From JAKJEP01 sp964580995 (lineage in GTDB: Bacteria > Planctomycetota > Phycisphaerae > Sedimentisphaerales > SM23-30), in the NCBI GenBank assembly GCA_964580995.1, contig CAZOMV010000096.1, forward strand, positions 1 to 22,329: a stretch of DNA of 22,329 nt. Direction: 5' to 3'. Position 1 is the first letter of the stretch, and each line of letters opens with the position of its first letter. Shown here piece by piece: positions 15,468 through 22,260 of the stretch. Below the pieces are notes generated by a model, which made no database searches, was not told the DNA's origin, and was given only the letters and a program-made list of their open reading frames with translations. A program made the position numbers and the translations under genes.

Positions 15468-16322
15468 ATGACTACCGAAAAAATGCAGCGATTCCAGGCG
15501 ATTGCCCTGCTGCTTGCCGCCGCCCTGCTCTGGAGTTTTGGCGGCGTGCTCATCAAAAAGATTTCCTGGAATCCTATGGCCATCGCCGGCACCCGCAGCC
15601 TCATCGCCCTGCCGGTCATCCTGATCCTCCTGCGCCGCCCCCATCTGAATCTCTCGCTCGCCCAGCTCGGCGGCGCCGTCTGCTACGCCGGCGCGGTCAT
15701 CCTCTTCGTCGTCTCCACCAAACTAACCACCGCCGCCAACGCCATCCTCCTCCAATACACCGCCCCCGTCTATGTGGCCATCCTCAGCCGCCTGCTCCTC
15801 GACGAAAAGATTACCCGCTTCGATGTCTGCACCATCGCCATCACCATCCTCGGCATCGGCGTATTTTTCCTGGACAAGCTTTCCTTTGCCAGCCTCTGGG
15901 GCAACCTCTTCGCCCTTCTGAGCGGCATGTTCTTCGCCGGTTTCGTCCTCCTCATGCGCAAGCAGAAAACCAGCTACCCCCTCGGCTCGATCTTCCTGGG
16001 CAACATCCTCACCGCCCTGGTCTGCCTGCCCTTTATGGTCCGCTCCCAGCCGGCCCCCGGCAGTTGGACCTTCCTGCTCCTCATGGGACTCTTCCAACTG
16101 GGCCTCTCCCACGTCCTCTATTCCATCGCCATCCGGAGAACCACCGCCATCGACAGCATCATGATCCCCATTATCGAACCGGTCCTCAATCCCTGCTGGG
16201 TCTTCCTCTGCGTGGGCGAAACCCCCGGCCGCTGGGCCATCCTCGGCGGCACCATCGTCGTCGCCTCCGTCCTCACCCGCGCCCTCCACCTCCTCTTCCA
16301 AAAACGCCCCACCCCCTCCTGA
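15468..16322 (+). CDS. EamA/DMT-superfamily transporter (10 TM)
   Basis: An inner-membrane exporter or importer of small metabolites; the substrate is not predictable. The 284 residues show two EamA repeats of five helices each: repeat 1 about 6-135 (AIALLLAAALLWSFGGVLIK, IAGTRSLIALPVILILL, LGGAVCYAGAVILFVVS, ILLQYTAPVYVAILSRLLL, FDVCTIAITILGIGVFFL) and repeat 2 about 143-277 (LWGNLFALLSGMFFAGFVLL, IFLGNILTALVCLPFMV, WTFLLLMGLFQLGLSHVLY, IEPVLNPCWVFLCVGE, WAILGGTIVVASVLTRAL). Motifs such as LWSFGG, TAPVYVAI and IEPVLNPCW are family hallmarks. ATG 15468 is the first start after the promoter; ATG 15483 is an alternative, also without SD. It is extremely C-rich on the plus strand. It may be translated from a leaderless mRNA. 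Confidence 0.92.
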   Translation: MTTEKMQRFQAIALLLAAALLWSFGGVLIKKISWNPMAIAGTRSLIALPVILILLRRPHLNLSLAQLGGAVCYAGAVILFVVSTKLTTAANAILLQYTAPVYVAILSRLLLDEKITRFDVCTIAITILGIGVFFLDKLSFASLWGNLFALLSGMFFAGFVLLMRKQKTSYPLGSIFLGNILTALVCLPFMVRSQPAPGSWTFLLLMGLFQLGLSHVLYSIAIRRTTAIDSIMIPIIEPVLNPCWVFLCVGETPGRWAILGGTIVVASVLTRALHLLFQKRPTPS

Positions 16323-16356
16323 ATCCCACCGCCCCGATGCCCACCCGCACCCGGCT

Positions 16357-16413
16357 GTCATTCCCGTAGGGTGGGTTCTCAACCCACCATCTTCTTTACG
16401 CAGGCGGGAATCC
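16357..16413 (+). repeat. palindromic repeat interrupted by a second hairpin repeat
   Basis: GTCATTCCCG (16357-16366) and CGCAGGCGGGAATCC (16399-16413) would join into a perfect GTCATTCC...GGAATCC palindromic element like the intact copy at 16471-16495. Between them, 32 bases (16367-16398) carry the GTAGGGyGGG-type hairpin: GGTGGGTT (16370-16377), loop CTC, AACCCACC (16381-16388). It lies just after the EamA gene and may also end its transcript. Confidence 0.6.
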
Positions 16414-16470
16414 ATTTTCTAATCCTCCACTCTCATACCATGTCCCCACATTTTATTCAATCGCCCGCCG

Positions 16471-16495
16471 GTCATTCCTGCGCAAGCAGGAATCC
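16471..16495 (+). repeat. intact GTCATTCC/GGAATCC palindromic repeat
   Basis: ATTCCTGC (16474-16481), tetraloop GCAA (a GNRA loop in RNA), GCAGGAAT (16486-16493): a perfect 8-bp stem. The pattern ATTCC-n-GGAAT resembles the small dispersed repeats described as dRS3 in Neisseria, found in many genomes in similar form. Confidence 0.65.
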
Positions 16496-16598
16496 AGGTT
16501 TCACTTTTGAAATTCATAATTCAAACTTCGTAATTCCTTTCCTTTCAGAGTATGCCGTGCCTATCATCTTTCCTGAATACTAAAAACCGACAATGATT

Positions 16599-17435
16599 TT
16601 AATCCCACCAGACGCCCAATGCCTGATTATCCTTCGGAATATCATATGGTTCTATTGCATATTCGGATTGAAAGCCTTTTAGGATCTCATCTGCCTGAAA
16701 CCGGGATCCAAGCCACATGGATAATGTATCTGGTTTTACGCTGGTAATAATCCATACGGTATCGGTTGAGGGCCAACCCTGCGGATCTTCCAGGTCCATA
16801 ATTTCCACTCGAACATCATATACTTCGGGCTTCCGGCGAATCGTTTTGAAGATTTCATAAAACTCGGCGGGTGAAGGCTGATCGGGATAAAAATTATAAC
16901 CGATGGAACCATAGTCTTCATTTCCTTCAAAGAATTCTTCCAGACTTACTAACGGCCTTGGAGTATCTGGATTGTTAATATCGCCTCCCTGATTGATCCG
17001 GGCTACTAGTATTTTCCTGGCATACTCATTGGACGCCGTCTCTTTATAAAAGTCCGTTTCACCTCCCGCCAATGCCATCCCCAGCCCATACCCCGCCCCC
17101 ATCAGCACACTGCCGACAAGGATAATCCCCACCATAATCCCGATCCCTGCCAACCCCCGCAAACCTCGCGTCAGCAACAAATGCACAGGAATAAATAATA
17201 GCGTAAAAAGGAAAACTCCTAATCCAAACCATTTCCCGTGCTGGATTTCCCGTTCATTACAATCCATCGCATACCATACCACACAGCTTCCCGTCCAAAC
17301 CACTCCCACAAAGATCTCGATCAGGTTATCATCTGCCCTCGTTAATCCCAAAACGATCCCCAGCACCGGACAGAGAATTAAAATCCCAATAACCAGTTTC
17401 ACCGTCGCCCTTTTCCTGATCTCTGCTATCCCCAT
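16599..17435 (-). CDS. unknown four-helix membrane protein with soluble C-terminal domain
   Basis: I do not recognise the family. The 278-residue product has four predicted membrane helices: about 13-32 (VKLVIGILILCPVLGIVLGL), 38-57 (IEIFVGVVWTGSCVVWYAM), 69-89 (FGLGVFLFTLLFIPVHLLL) and 95-119 (AGIGIMVGIILVGSVLMGAG). The remaining 155 residues are soluble, with VYDVRVEIMDLEDPQGWP and DTVWIITSVKPDTLSMWLGS suggesting an alpha/beta fold, and probably a conserved tail ending ALGVWWD. AGGGA (plus 17444-17448) sits 8 bases from ATG 17435, a good initiation site. Codon use is less C-biased and less GC-rich than its neighbours. It stands between repeat-rich spacers with no partner on its strand. A sensor or envelope stress role is possible, but nothing in the sequence shows it. 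Confidence 0.7.
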   Translation of the reverse strand: MGIAEIRKRATVKLVIGILILCPVLGIVLGLTRADDNLIEIFVGVVWTGSCVVWYAMDCNEREIQHGKWFGLGVFLFTLLFIPVHLLLTRGLRGLAGIGIMVGIILVGSVLMGAGYGLGMALAGGETDFYKETASNEYARKILVARINQGGDINNPDTPRPLVSLEEFFEGNEDYGSIGYNFYPDQPSPAEFYEIFKTIRRKPEVYDVRVEIMDLEDPQGWPSTDTVWIITSVKPDTLSMWLGSRFQADEILKGFQSEYAIEPYDIPKDNQALGVWWD

Positions 17436-17594
17436 ACCTTCAATCCCTTTTCCTTCTGCCTTTTCTTTCGTACCGTAAATCGGCGGATAATAGTTTCTAT
17501 TCTTGTCACCATTAAACCCTGTTCATCCTGCCAAAACTATATTTTCTTCGCGACTTTGCGCCTTTGCGGGATATATTTTATAAAACCTTACTTT

Positions 17595-17652
17595 CTCACC
17601 TTGTGGCAGCGAATACTGGGAGCGTCGAAAGGGCAAAACCCTCGCGGCGACC
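17595..17652 (+). repeat. intergenic GGCAGCGA repeat, copy A
   Basis: Begins CTCACCTTGTGGCAGCGA and continues with CTGGGAGCGTCG, an AGGGcaaaACCCT mini-hairpin and CGCGGCGACC. It shares 20 of 21 bases at its start with copy B (including the TTT before CTC). Confidence 0.6.
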
Positions 17653-17968
17653 TCTCGTACAGCAGCACCAAATCCTTACACCACTAACCAATCTAATTAT
17701 ACCACAAATCTTATAAAAGTCAAATATAATATATATTATGTTTACAAATTAACATATATTTTTACAAAACTTCCAAATTGCCCATAAATACTTACCATAA
17801 AACACTTTAAATCAATCCCCTAAAACCGCTATTTTTTAATCCACCCCCTTTTCAACCTGTTATTCCCCGTTCCCCCTCCGCCATCGACCGCCAAACCACC
17901 AATCAGACCCCATCAAAAGCATCATGTAACGTTCCCACCCCCAGCATCAACACCTCTTCTTCTCATCT

Positions 17969-17995
17969 GGTCGGGTTGGTCGGGTTGGTCGGGTT
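17969..17995 (+). repeat. three perfect tandem copies of GGTCGGGTT
   Basis: Units 17969-17977, 17978-17986 and 17987-17995 are identical nine-base repeats. Confidence 0.9.
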
Positions 17996-18019
17996 GAAAG
18001 TAAAATTCTCCTTCCCTTT

Positions 18020-18076
18020 CTCGCCTTGTGGCAGCGACCCCCGGGAACGTCGATTAGGTTACAGCCCTCGTGTCGA
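18020..18076 (+). repeat. intergenic GGCAGCGA repeat, copy B
   Basis: CTCGCCTTGTGGCAGCGA, then CCGGGAACGTCG, AGGTTACAGCCCTCG and TGTCGAA; aligns along its length with copies A and C. Confidence 0.55.
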
Positions 18077-18203
18077 AATGGTCCAGCCATCCCTGCCTTT
18101 TCTTTTACGGGGGGAAACCGGCATTCCATGCTCTCCGAGCCGGAAATATTCTCCCAACCAATCGTCTCACCCCTCCGACCACGAGGCGGTGGGCCATTTT
18201 TAT

Positions 18204-18257
18204 GTCCGACTTGTCCGATTCGTCAGGTTTGTCTGATTTGTCCACCACGTCCGAAAA
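18204..18257 (+). repeat. degenerate nine-base tandem repeat (GTCnGRTTn)
   Basis: Six consecutive units start with GTC at period 9: GTCCGACTT, GTCCGATTC, GTCAGGTTT, GTCTGATTT, GTCCACCAC, GTCCGAAAA. The GTCGGGTTG register of the array at 17969 fits the same pattern. Confidence 0.7.
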
Positions 18258-18412
18258 TCTTCTTTTTGAAATTTCAATTTCTAAAATTTGACCTTGTTTA
18301 GAATTTAGATATTAGAATTTAGAATTTACCTATCCACCCTATTTTTCCATTGGTAATCCGGGAAATATGGATAACGTACTTGTTGGTAAATTCCCGCCCC
18401 AACCCAAATGAC

Positions 18413-18457
18413 ACGAGTAAAAACCATTCACTTTTACTGCACTTTTACTCGTTTTTT
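18413..18457 (+). repeat. 10-bp inverted repeat followed by a T-run
   Basis: ACGAGTAAAA (18413-18422) and TTTTACTCGT (18443-18452) are perfect inverted copies separated by 20 bases, followed by TTTTT. It resembles an AT-rich terminator but has no gene upstream. Confidence 0.45.
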
Positions 18458-18660
18458 CCCCTGTTTTACCCTACTTTTATATCACTTTTCCCATGTTTTG
18501 TTATACTTTGTTCAACATTTACCAACTCAGCATAATCGCTACAAATTAACAAATAACCTTCCCATCTTACCAAAAATCTTACCCAACCGTTACAATCGCT
18601 ACAATCGTCAATTTATTATAGGACTATCTCCCCTAACGTAAAATAAGCACTTACAGAAAC

Positions 18661-18712
18661 ACGAAGCGACCAGCGGGAGCGTCGCCAGGGTAAAATAATC
18701 GCGGCGGAGCTG
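18661..18712 (+). repeat. intergenic GGCAGCGA repeat, copy C
   Basis: ACGAAGCGACCAGCGGGAGC, GTCGCCAGGGTAAAA and TCGCGGCGGAGC align with copies A and B; it lacks the CTTGTGGC start. It lies 11 bases beyond the folC stop and its GCGAC/GTCGC arms might end folC transcripts. Confidence 0.5.
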
Positions 18713-18722
18713 GAATCAAAAA

Positions 18723-20096
18723 TCAGACCGTCACCAATTGATTCTCGAACATTTCCTTCGCCTGCCCCACCAGGTAGAAACTGCCGGTAATACAGATCAG
18801 ATCTCCCGTGGTGAACGCCGGCTGAGCAATCCGCAGGGCCTCTTTCAGATTGGGGGCCACCTGGCACATCTTGCCGCACAGCTCGGTATATTCCTGCGCC
18901 AGATCCTCCGGATGCATCCCACGCGGCGAATTCACCCGCGTAAAAATGACCTTATCGGCACCAAACTGAAGCTGTTGCAGCATACCGGTAATATCCTTAT
19001 CCTCGCAGCAGCCGAAAATCACGATCATCGAATCGTAAGGGATATGCTGCCCGATCGCCTGAATCAGCGCCCGGATACTCGCGGCATTGTGCGCACCGTC
19101 GATCAGCACCCGCGGATTCTCGCTGACCATTTCCATGCGGCCGGTCAATTTGGTCTGGGCCAGCCCCTCCACCGCCTTGGCTTCATCAATCTCATAGCCC
19201 CGGCTTTTCAGGCAGTCCAGCAGCGACAGCGCCAGGCCGCAATTGATCGCCTGGTGTTCTCCCAGCAGGGGGACAGGCAAATGTTCAAACCGGCTCGTCG
19301 GGGTGGTCAGACAGATCCGGTTATGCGGCCCTAACGACCGGGAAGACTCAAACCGATACGAAAAGTCGATGTCTTTGCCCGTGAACCGTAAAGGGGCGCC
19401 AACGTGGTTGGCCTCCCGTCGCAACACCTTCATTGCTTCCACATCCTGCATCACCGAGACCGCCGGCACCCCCGCCTTGAAGATGCCCGCTTTTTCCTTG
19501 GCGATCTGGGAAATGGACGTTCCCAATTGCCGCTGATGATCAATACTCAGGCTGGTGATCCCCACCGCTTCGGGAGTCAGAACATTCGTGCTGTCCAGCC
19601 GCCCGCCCAAACCGGTTTCAATCACCGCAATATCCACCTTTTCGCCGACAAAATGCATAAACGAAATCGCAGTCAAAATCTCAAAAAACGTTGGGGGATC
19701 ATCCGCCATCTTCTGCACAATCGGAACTATTTTCCGAACATGCTTAACCATGGCCGATTCGCTGATCATCGAGCTGTTAACGCAAATCCGCTCCCGCAGG
19801 TTCAACACATGGGGCGAGGTATAGAGCCCGACTTTGTAGTTATTGGCCCTCAGCATAGCCGCCAACATGGTACAAGTCGAACCCTTGCCCTTGGTTCCAG
19901 CAATGTGAACGGAGGCAAGCTTTTTATGGGGATTACCCACCAGATCCAGCAACCGGTTCATGCGGTCAAGGCTGAAGGTGTCTTCATTATAACGTAACCT
20001 CTTGGCAGACTCATAGTTAGTGTTGCTGAACAAGAAGGACAAGGCTGCCTTATAGTTATTTATTGTCGAAGTTTTCCTGGTTTTCGTAGCTACCAC
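18723..20096 (-). CDS. folC: bifunctional dihydrofolate/folylpolyglutamate synthase
   Basis: A Mur-ligase-type enzyme that adds glutamate to dihydropteroate and extends the polyglutamate tail of folates, using ATP, in the cytoplasm. The 457 residues include RMNRLLDLVGNPHKKL, the P-loop AGTKGKGST (66-74), the folate-loop region YTSPHVLNLRERICVN, ETGLGGRLDSTN, ITSLSIDHQRQLGTSISQIA with IAKEKAGIFK, the second-domain motif LTGRMEMV and DGAHNAAS. The SIDHQRQLG variant replaces the usual HDH.xxLG text (D-H retained). An N-terminal segment of about 20 residues (MVATKTRKTSTINNYKAALS) is slightly longer than usual. GTG 20094-20096 is the start, with AGGA (plus 20105-20108) 8 bases upstream. It is divergent from the aroB fusion gene; no folP or accD partner is adjacent in the window. 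Confidence 0.94.
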   Translation of the reverse strand: MVATKTRKTSTINNYKAALSFLFSNTNYESAKRLRYNEDTFSLDRMNRLLDLVGNPHKKLASVHIAGTKGKGSTCTMLAAMLRANNYKVGLYTSPHVLNLRERICVNSSMISESAMVKHVRKIVPIVQKMADDPPTFFEILTAISFMHFVGEKVDIAVIETGLGGRLDSTNVLTPEAVGITSLSIDHQRQLGTSISQIAKEKAGIFKAGVPAVSVMQDVEAMKVLRREANHVGAPLRFTGKDIDFSYRFESSRSLGPHNRICLTTPTSRFEHLPVPLLGEHQAINCGLALSLLDCLKSRGYEIDEAKAVEGLAQTKLTGRMEMVSENPRVLIDGAHNAASIRALIQAIGQHIPYDSMIVIFGCCEDKDITGMLQQLQFGADKVIFTRVNSPRGMHPEDLAQEYTELCGKMCQVAPNLKEALRIAQPAFTTGDLICITGSFYLVGQAKEMFENQLVTV

Positions 20097-20142
20097 CGTT
20101 CATTTCCTAAATGTTAGACGAGGCAATTAATCACTAAGTTTT

Positions 20143-20171
20143 ATGATACCCGTTTTTAGCCGGAAAATCAA
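20143..20171 (-). promoter_or_regulatory. promoter of folC
   Basis: On the minus strand TTGATT (20166-20171), 17-base spacer, TATCAT (20143-20148). Leader about 40 bases. Confidence 0.5.
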
Positions 20172-20322
20172 GGTTTTTGCTCAAATAATAACGATTGTAT
20201 TGCCTTGCCATCGAAGTTAAAATGACATAAATTGTTTGTTAATAAGATCATAAAATTATTACAAAAACATTTTGTATTTGGAAAATTACTCAATATTTTG
20301 CTGTTAGATCCAGCTTGGAATC

Positions 20323-22260
20323 ATGGCCATTCATCCAATTATTGTTATATTATATGCTTTTTCATTTCTTACATCACCTTCCAGCCTTACTGACGAGGCG
20401 ATCCTGCTGGATGTACAAGATCGTGTGGACAGTATCGATCAGGCGGGATTGTATGTTCTGCTGGACCGCATCTCCAAAAACGACATAACTCACTCTAAAA
20501 AGGGAGATTACATCGAACCGGATACTATCTTGCACCATCCGGCTGATTTTCGCGGGCATCAGGTGTGGTTTACGTTCCTGCTGGATCCATCGATCTACCG
20601 TATAAAAACGGCCAGGCCGAACCAATATTCGGACTATCTATATTACGTGGTCGGACAGATTTCGTTCGGGGAAAAGGAACGAATGCCGGCGATTATTCTA
20701 TTTATGGATGAGCCAGGCCTGATCGTTAATAGTGGTAAGATGAGTGATAATAAGGAATTAGTTGAAGATGACGGGGATAAAAATAAGGGGGAGATGGGGG
20801 AATGGAGACGAATGGGGGAGGGGGTTATTGACGGGGTGGAGGTATGCGGGTATTTTTATATGATATTGCGGTGTCAGAACCAGGAGCAGGAAGTGCGCAA
20901 AGGGGCGGGAATTTTGGATTATCTGGTGCTGGTAACGCGCGGGCTGCCGAAGGATATAGGGGAAAAACCGGCAGCGGTGTATCAGGGGGAAGGCAAAAAC
21001 GGGTGGGCGGCAGTTTGGGGGGTATTGGTGCTGGGATTGATGTGGGCGATGTTGCGGTATCGGATACGGAAAGCCGGTCAGGATAGAAAGAGGAATTGGC
21101 AAAAGCGGAAGGAGTTTGGTTTGCTCAAGAAAGATACGAAATTTCCCGGGAAAGTGGTGCCGGTAAAATTGGGTGAGAATAGTTACCCGATCTACATCGG
21201 CTGGGAGGTGCTGGGGAAGCTGGGCGGTACATTTGTGGAGCATAGCGGGGCAAAGCAAGCGCTGGTGATTACGGATGAAAATGTGTCGGGATTGTACGGG
21301 CAGGTGGTGATGGATAGTCTGGCGCGGGCGGGCATCCGGACGCAACTGGCGGCGGTGCCAGCCGGGGAAAAGAGCAAGTGTTCGCAGCGGCTGGAATGGT
21401 TATACGAGAAGATGTTCGATCTGGCGCTGGAGCGGTCGGATGCGGTGGTGGCCCTGGGGGGAGGCGTGGTGGGCGATCTGGCGGGATATGCGGCGGCGAC
21501 GTTCAAGCGGGGAGTGCAGTTTATACAGGTGCCGACGACGCTGCTGGCAATGGTGGACAGCAGTATCGGGGGCAAGACGGGGATCAATCATGCGCGGGGG
21601 AAGAATATGATTGGGGCATTTTATCAGCCGCGGATGGTGTATGCGGATGTGTCGAGTCTGGGGACGCTGCCGCGGCGGGAGTTGGGCTGCGGGCTGGCGG
21701 AGACGGTAAAGCACGCGGTAATCCGGGATGGAATGTTTTTTGAACTGCTGGAAAAGCAATGTCAGCAGGTGCTGGGGCTGGATCGGCAGTTGATGATCGA
21801 ACTGGTGGAGCGGAATTGCCGGATCAAGGCGGAGGTGGTGTCGGCGGATGAGAAGGAGTCGGGATTACGCGGGATATTGAATTTCGGGCATACAATCGGG
21901 CATACGCTGGAAACGGTCTTGGCGCAGCGGGATTATCATCACGGCGAGGCAGTGGCGCTGGGAATGACGGCGGCGTGCCGGCTGGCGGTGCGGCGGGGGA
22001 TGCTGAGCGAAGAGGCGGCAGGGCGGATCGTCCATCTGCTGGAAACGCTGGCACTGCCCACCAGCGTGACGAATGGGCTGCCGGTGGAGGAATTGTATCG
22101 GGCGATGCTGCAGGACAAAAAGGTAAAAGGCGGCCGGATCCGCTTCGTCCTGCCCACGGGGCTCGGCCGCTGCACCTTTGTGGATGACCTGACAGAAACG
22201 GAAATCAAGTGGGCAATAGCAACGTTGGCCGGCTCCCCCGCAAAAAAACCGTTTTTATAA
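20323..22260 (+). CDS. aroB: secreted/membrane module fused to 3-dehydroquinate synthase
   Basis: One uninterrupted 645-codon frame. Residues 1-20 are a hydrophobic signal (IIVILYAFSFLTS). About 25-225 is a periplasmic-type domain (LHHPADFRGHQVWFTFLLD, VCGYFYMILRC) resembling domains common in planctomycete envelope proteins. Residues 228-245 form one membrane helix (WAAVWGVLVLGLMWAML) followed by a strongly basic stretch (RYRIRKAGQDRKRNWQKRK), so the rest should be cytoplasmic. From about 275 on it is a complete AroB (shikimate pathway, DAHP to 3-dehydroquinate, NAD and metal dependent): VALGGGVVGDLAGYAAATFK, VPTTLLAMVDSSIGGKTGIN, the metal ligands in GLAETVKHA and NFGHTIGHTLE, and HGEAVALGM. 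ATG 20323 is the only good upstream start, with a weak SD. A TTG at 21121 with a strong SD could give separate AroB of 379 residues. The plus strand is G-rich here, unlike genes at 5-17 kb. Confidence 0.88.
   Translation: MAIHPIIVILYAFSFLTSPSSLTDEAILLDVQDRVDSIDQAGLYVLLDRISKNDITHSKKGDYIEPDTILHHPADFRGHQVWFTFLLDPSIYRIKTARPNQYSDYLYYVVGQISFGEKERMPAIILFMDEPGLIVNSGKMSDNKELVEDDGDKNKGEMGEWRRMGEGVIDGVEVCGYFYMILRCQNQEQEVRKGAGILDYLVLVTRGLPKDIGEKPAAVYQGEGKNGWAAVWGVLVLGLMWAMLRYRIRKAGQDRKRNWQKRKEFGLLKKDTKFPGKVVPVKLGENSYPIYIGWEVLGKLGGTFVEHSGAKQALVITDENVSGLYGQVVMDSLARAGIRTQLAAVPAGEKSKCSQRLEWLYEKMFDLALERSDAVVALGGGVVGDLAGYAAATFKRGVQFIQVPTTLLAMVDSSIGGKTGINHARGKNMIGAFYQPRMVYADVSSLGTLPRRELGCGLAETVKHAVIRDGMFFELLEKQCQQVLGLDRQLMIELVERNCRIKAEVVSADEKESGLRGILNFGHTIGHTLETVLAQRDYHHGEAVALGMTAACRLAVRRGMLSEEAAGRIVHLLETLALPTSVTNGLPVEELYRAMLQDKKVKGGRIRFVLPTGLGRCTFVDDLTETEIKWAIATLAGSPAKKPFL
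20787..20824 (+). other. potential G-quadruplex within the fusion gene
   Basis: Four runs of five G (20787-20791, 20796-20800, 20814-20818, 20820-20824) are separated by 4, 13 and 1 bases on the coding strand. It encodes the low-complexity insertion GEMGEWRRMGEG inside the periplasmic module. Confidence 0.5.
21109..21123 (+). promoter_or_regulatory. internal ribosome binding site and TTG start for a separate AroB
   Basis: AAGGAG (21109-21114), 6-base spacer, TTG 21121-21123 in frame with aroB. This is a better initiation site than that of the long frame, and mdh in this window also starts with TTG after AAGGA. Starting here gives a product of normal AroB length without signal or membrane helix. 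Confidence 0.55.

Larger units (their letters stand above)
17436..18722. other. 1.3-kb gene-free, AT-rich region with short repeats
   Basis: No open frame here has coding character or recognisable protein similarity. It contains three degenerate copies of a roughly 50-base repeat (17595-17652, 18020-18076, 18661-18712), nine-base tandem repeats (17969-17995, 18204-18257), a 14-base AT palindrome ATAATATATATTAT (17726-17739) within very AT-rich DNA, repeated TTAGAATTTAGA text near 18298-18330, and a 10-bp inverted repeat followed by T bases (18413-18457). No DnaA box (TTWTNCACA) was found by eye. Confidence 0.6.

Noticed and set aside
15425..16369. Plus-strand frame (314 codons) overlapping the EamA gene
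   Set aside because: Its product is mostly Pro, His and Arg repeats from a +1-shifted C-rich gene; the EamA frame has proper membrane helices.
15723..16415. Minus-strand frame (230 codons) opposite EamA
   Set aside because: Gly/Asp/Glu-rich shadow of the C-rich transporter gene.
17969..18257. Possible CRISPR array
   Set aside because: The repeats are 9 bases and tandem without spacers; no cas gene is present.
17976..18301. Short overlapping plus-strand frames in the gene-free region
   Set aside because: They run through tandem repeats and degenerate repeat copy B, in three frames at once, with no initiation site or motif.
17690..18620. Replication origin (oriC)
   Set aside because: AT-rich and near a strand-bias switch, but no DnaA box clusters or origin-linked genes were found, so it is kept only as a hypothesis in the findings.
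20180..20320. Promoter for the aroB fusion gene
   Set aside because: Several weak combinations exist in this AT-rich spacer (for example TTGTAT-16-TATTTT near 20273-20300), none clearly better than chance.
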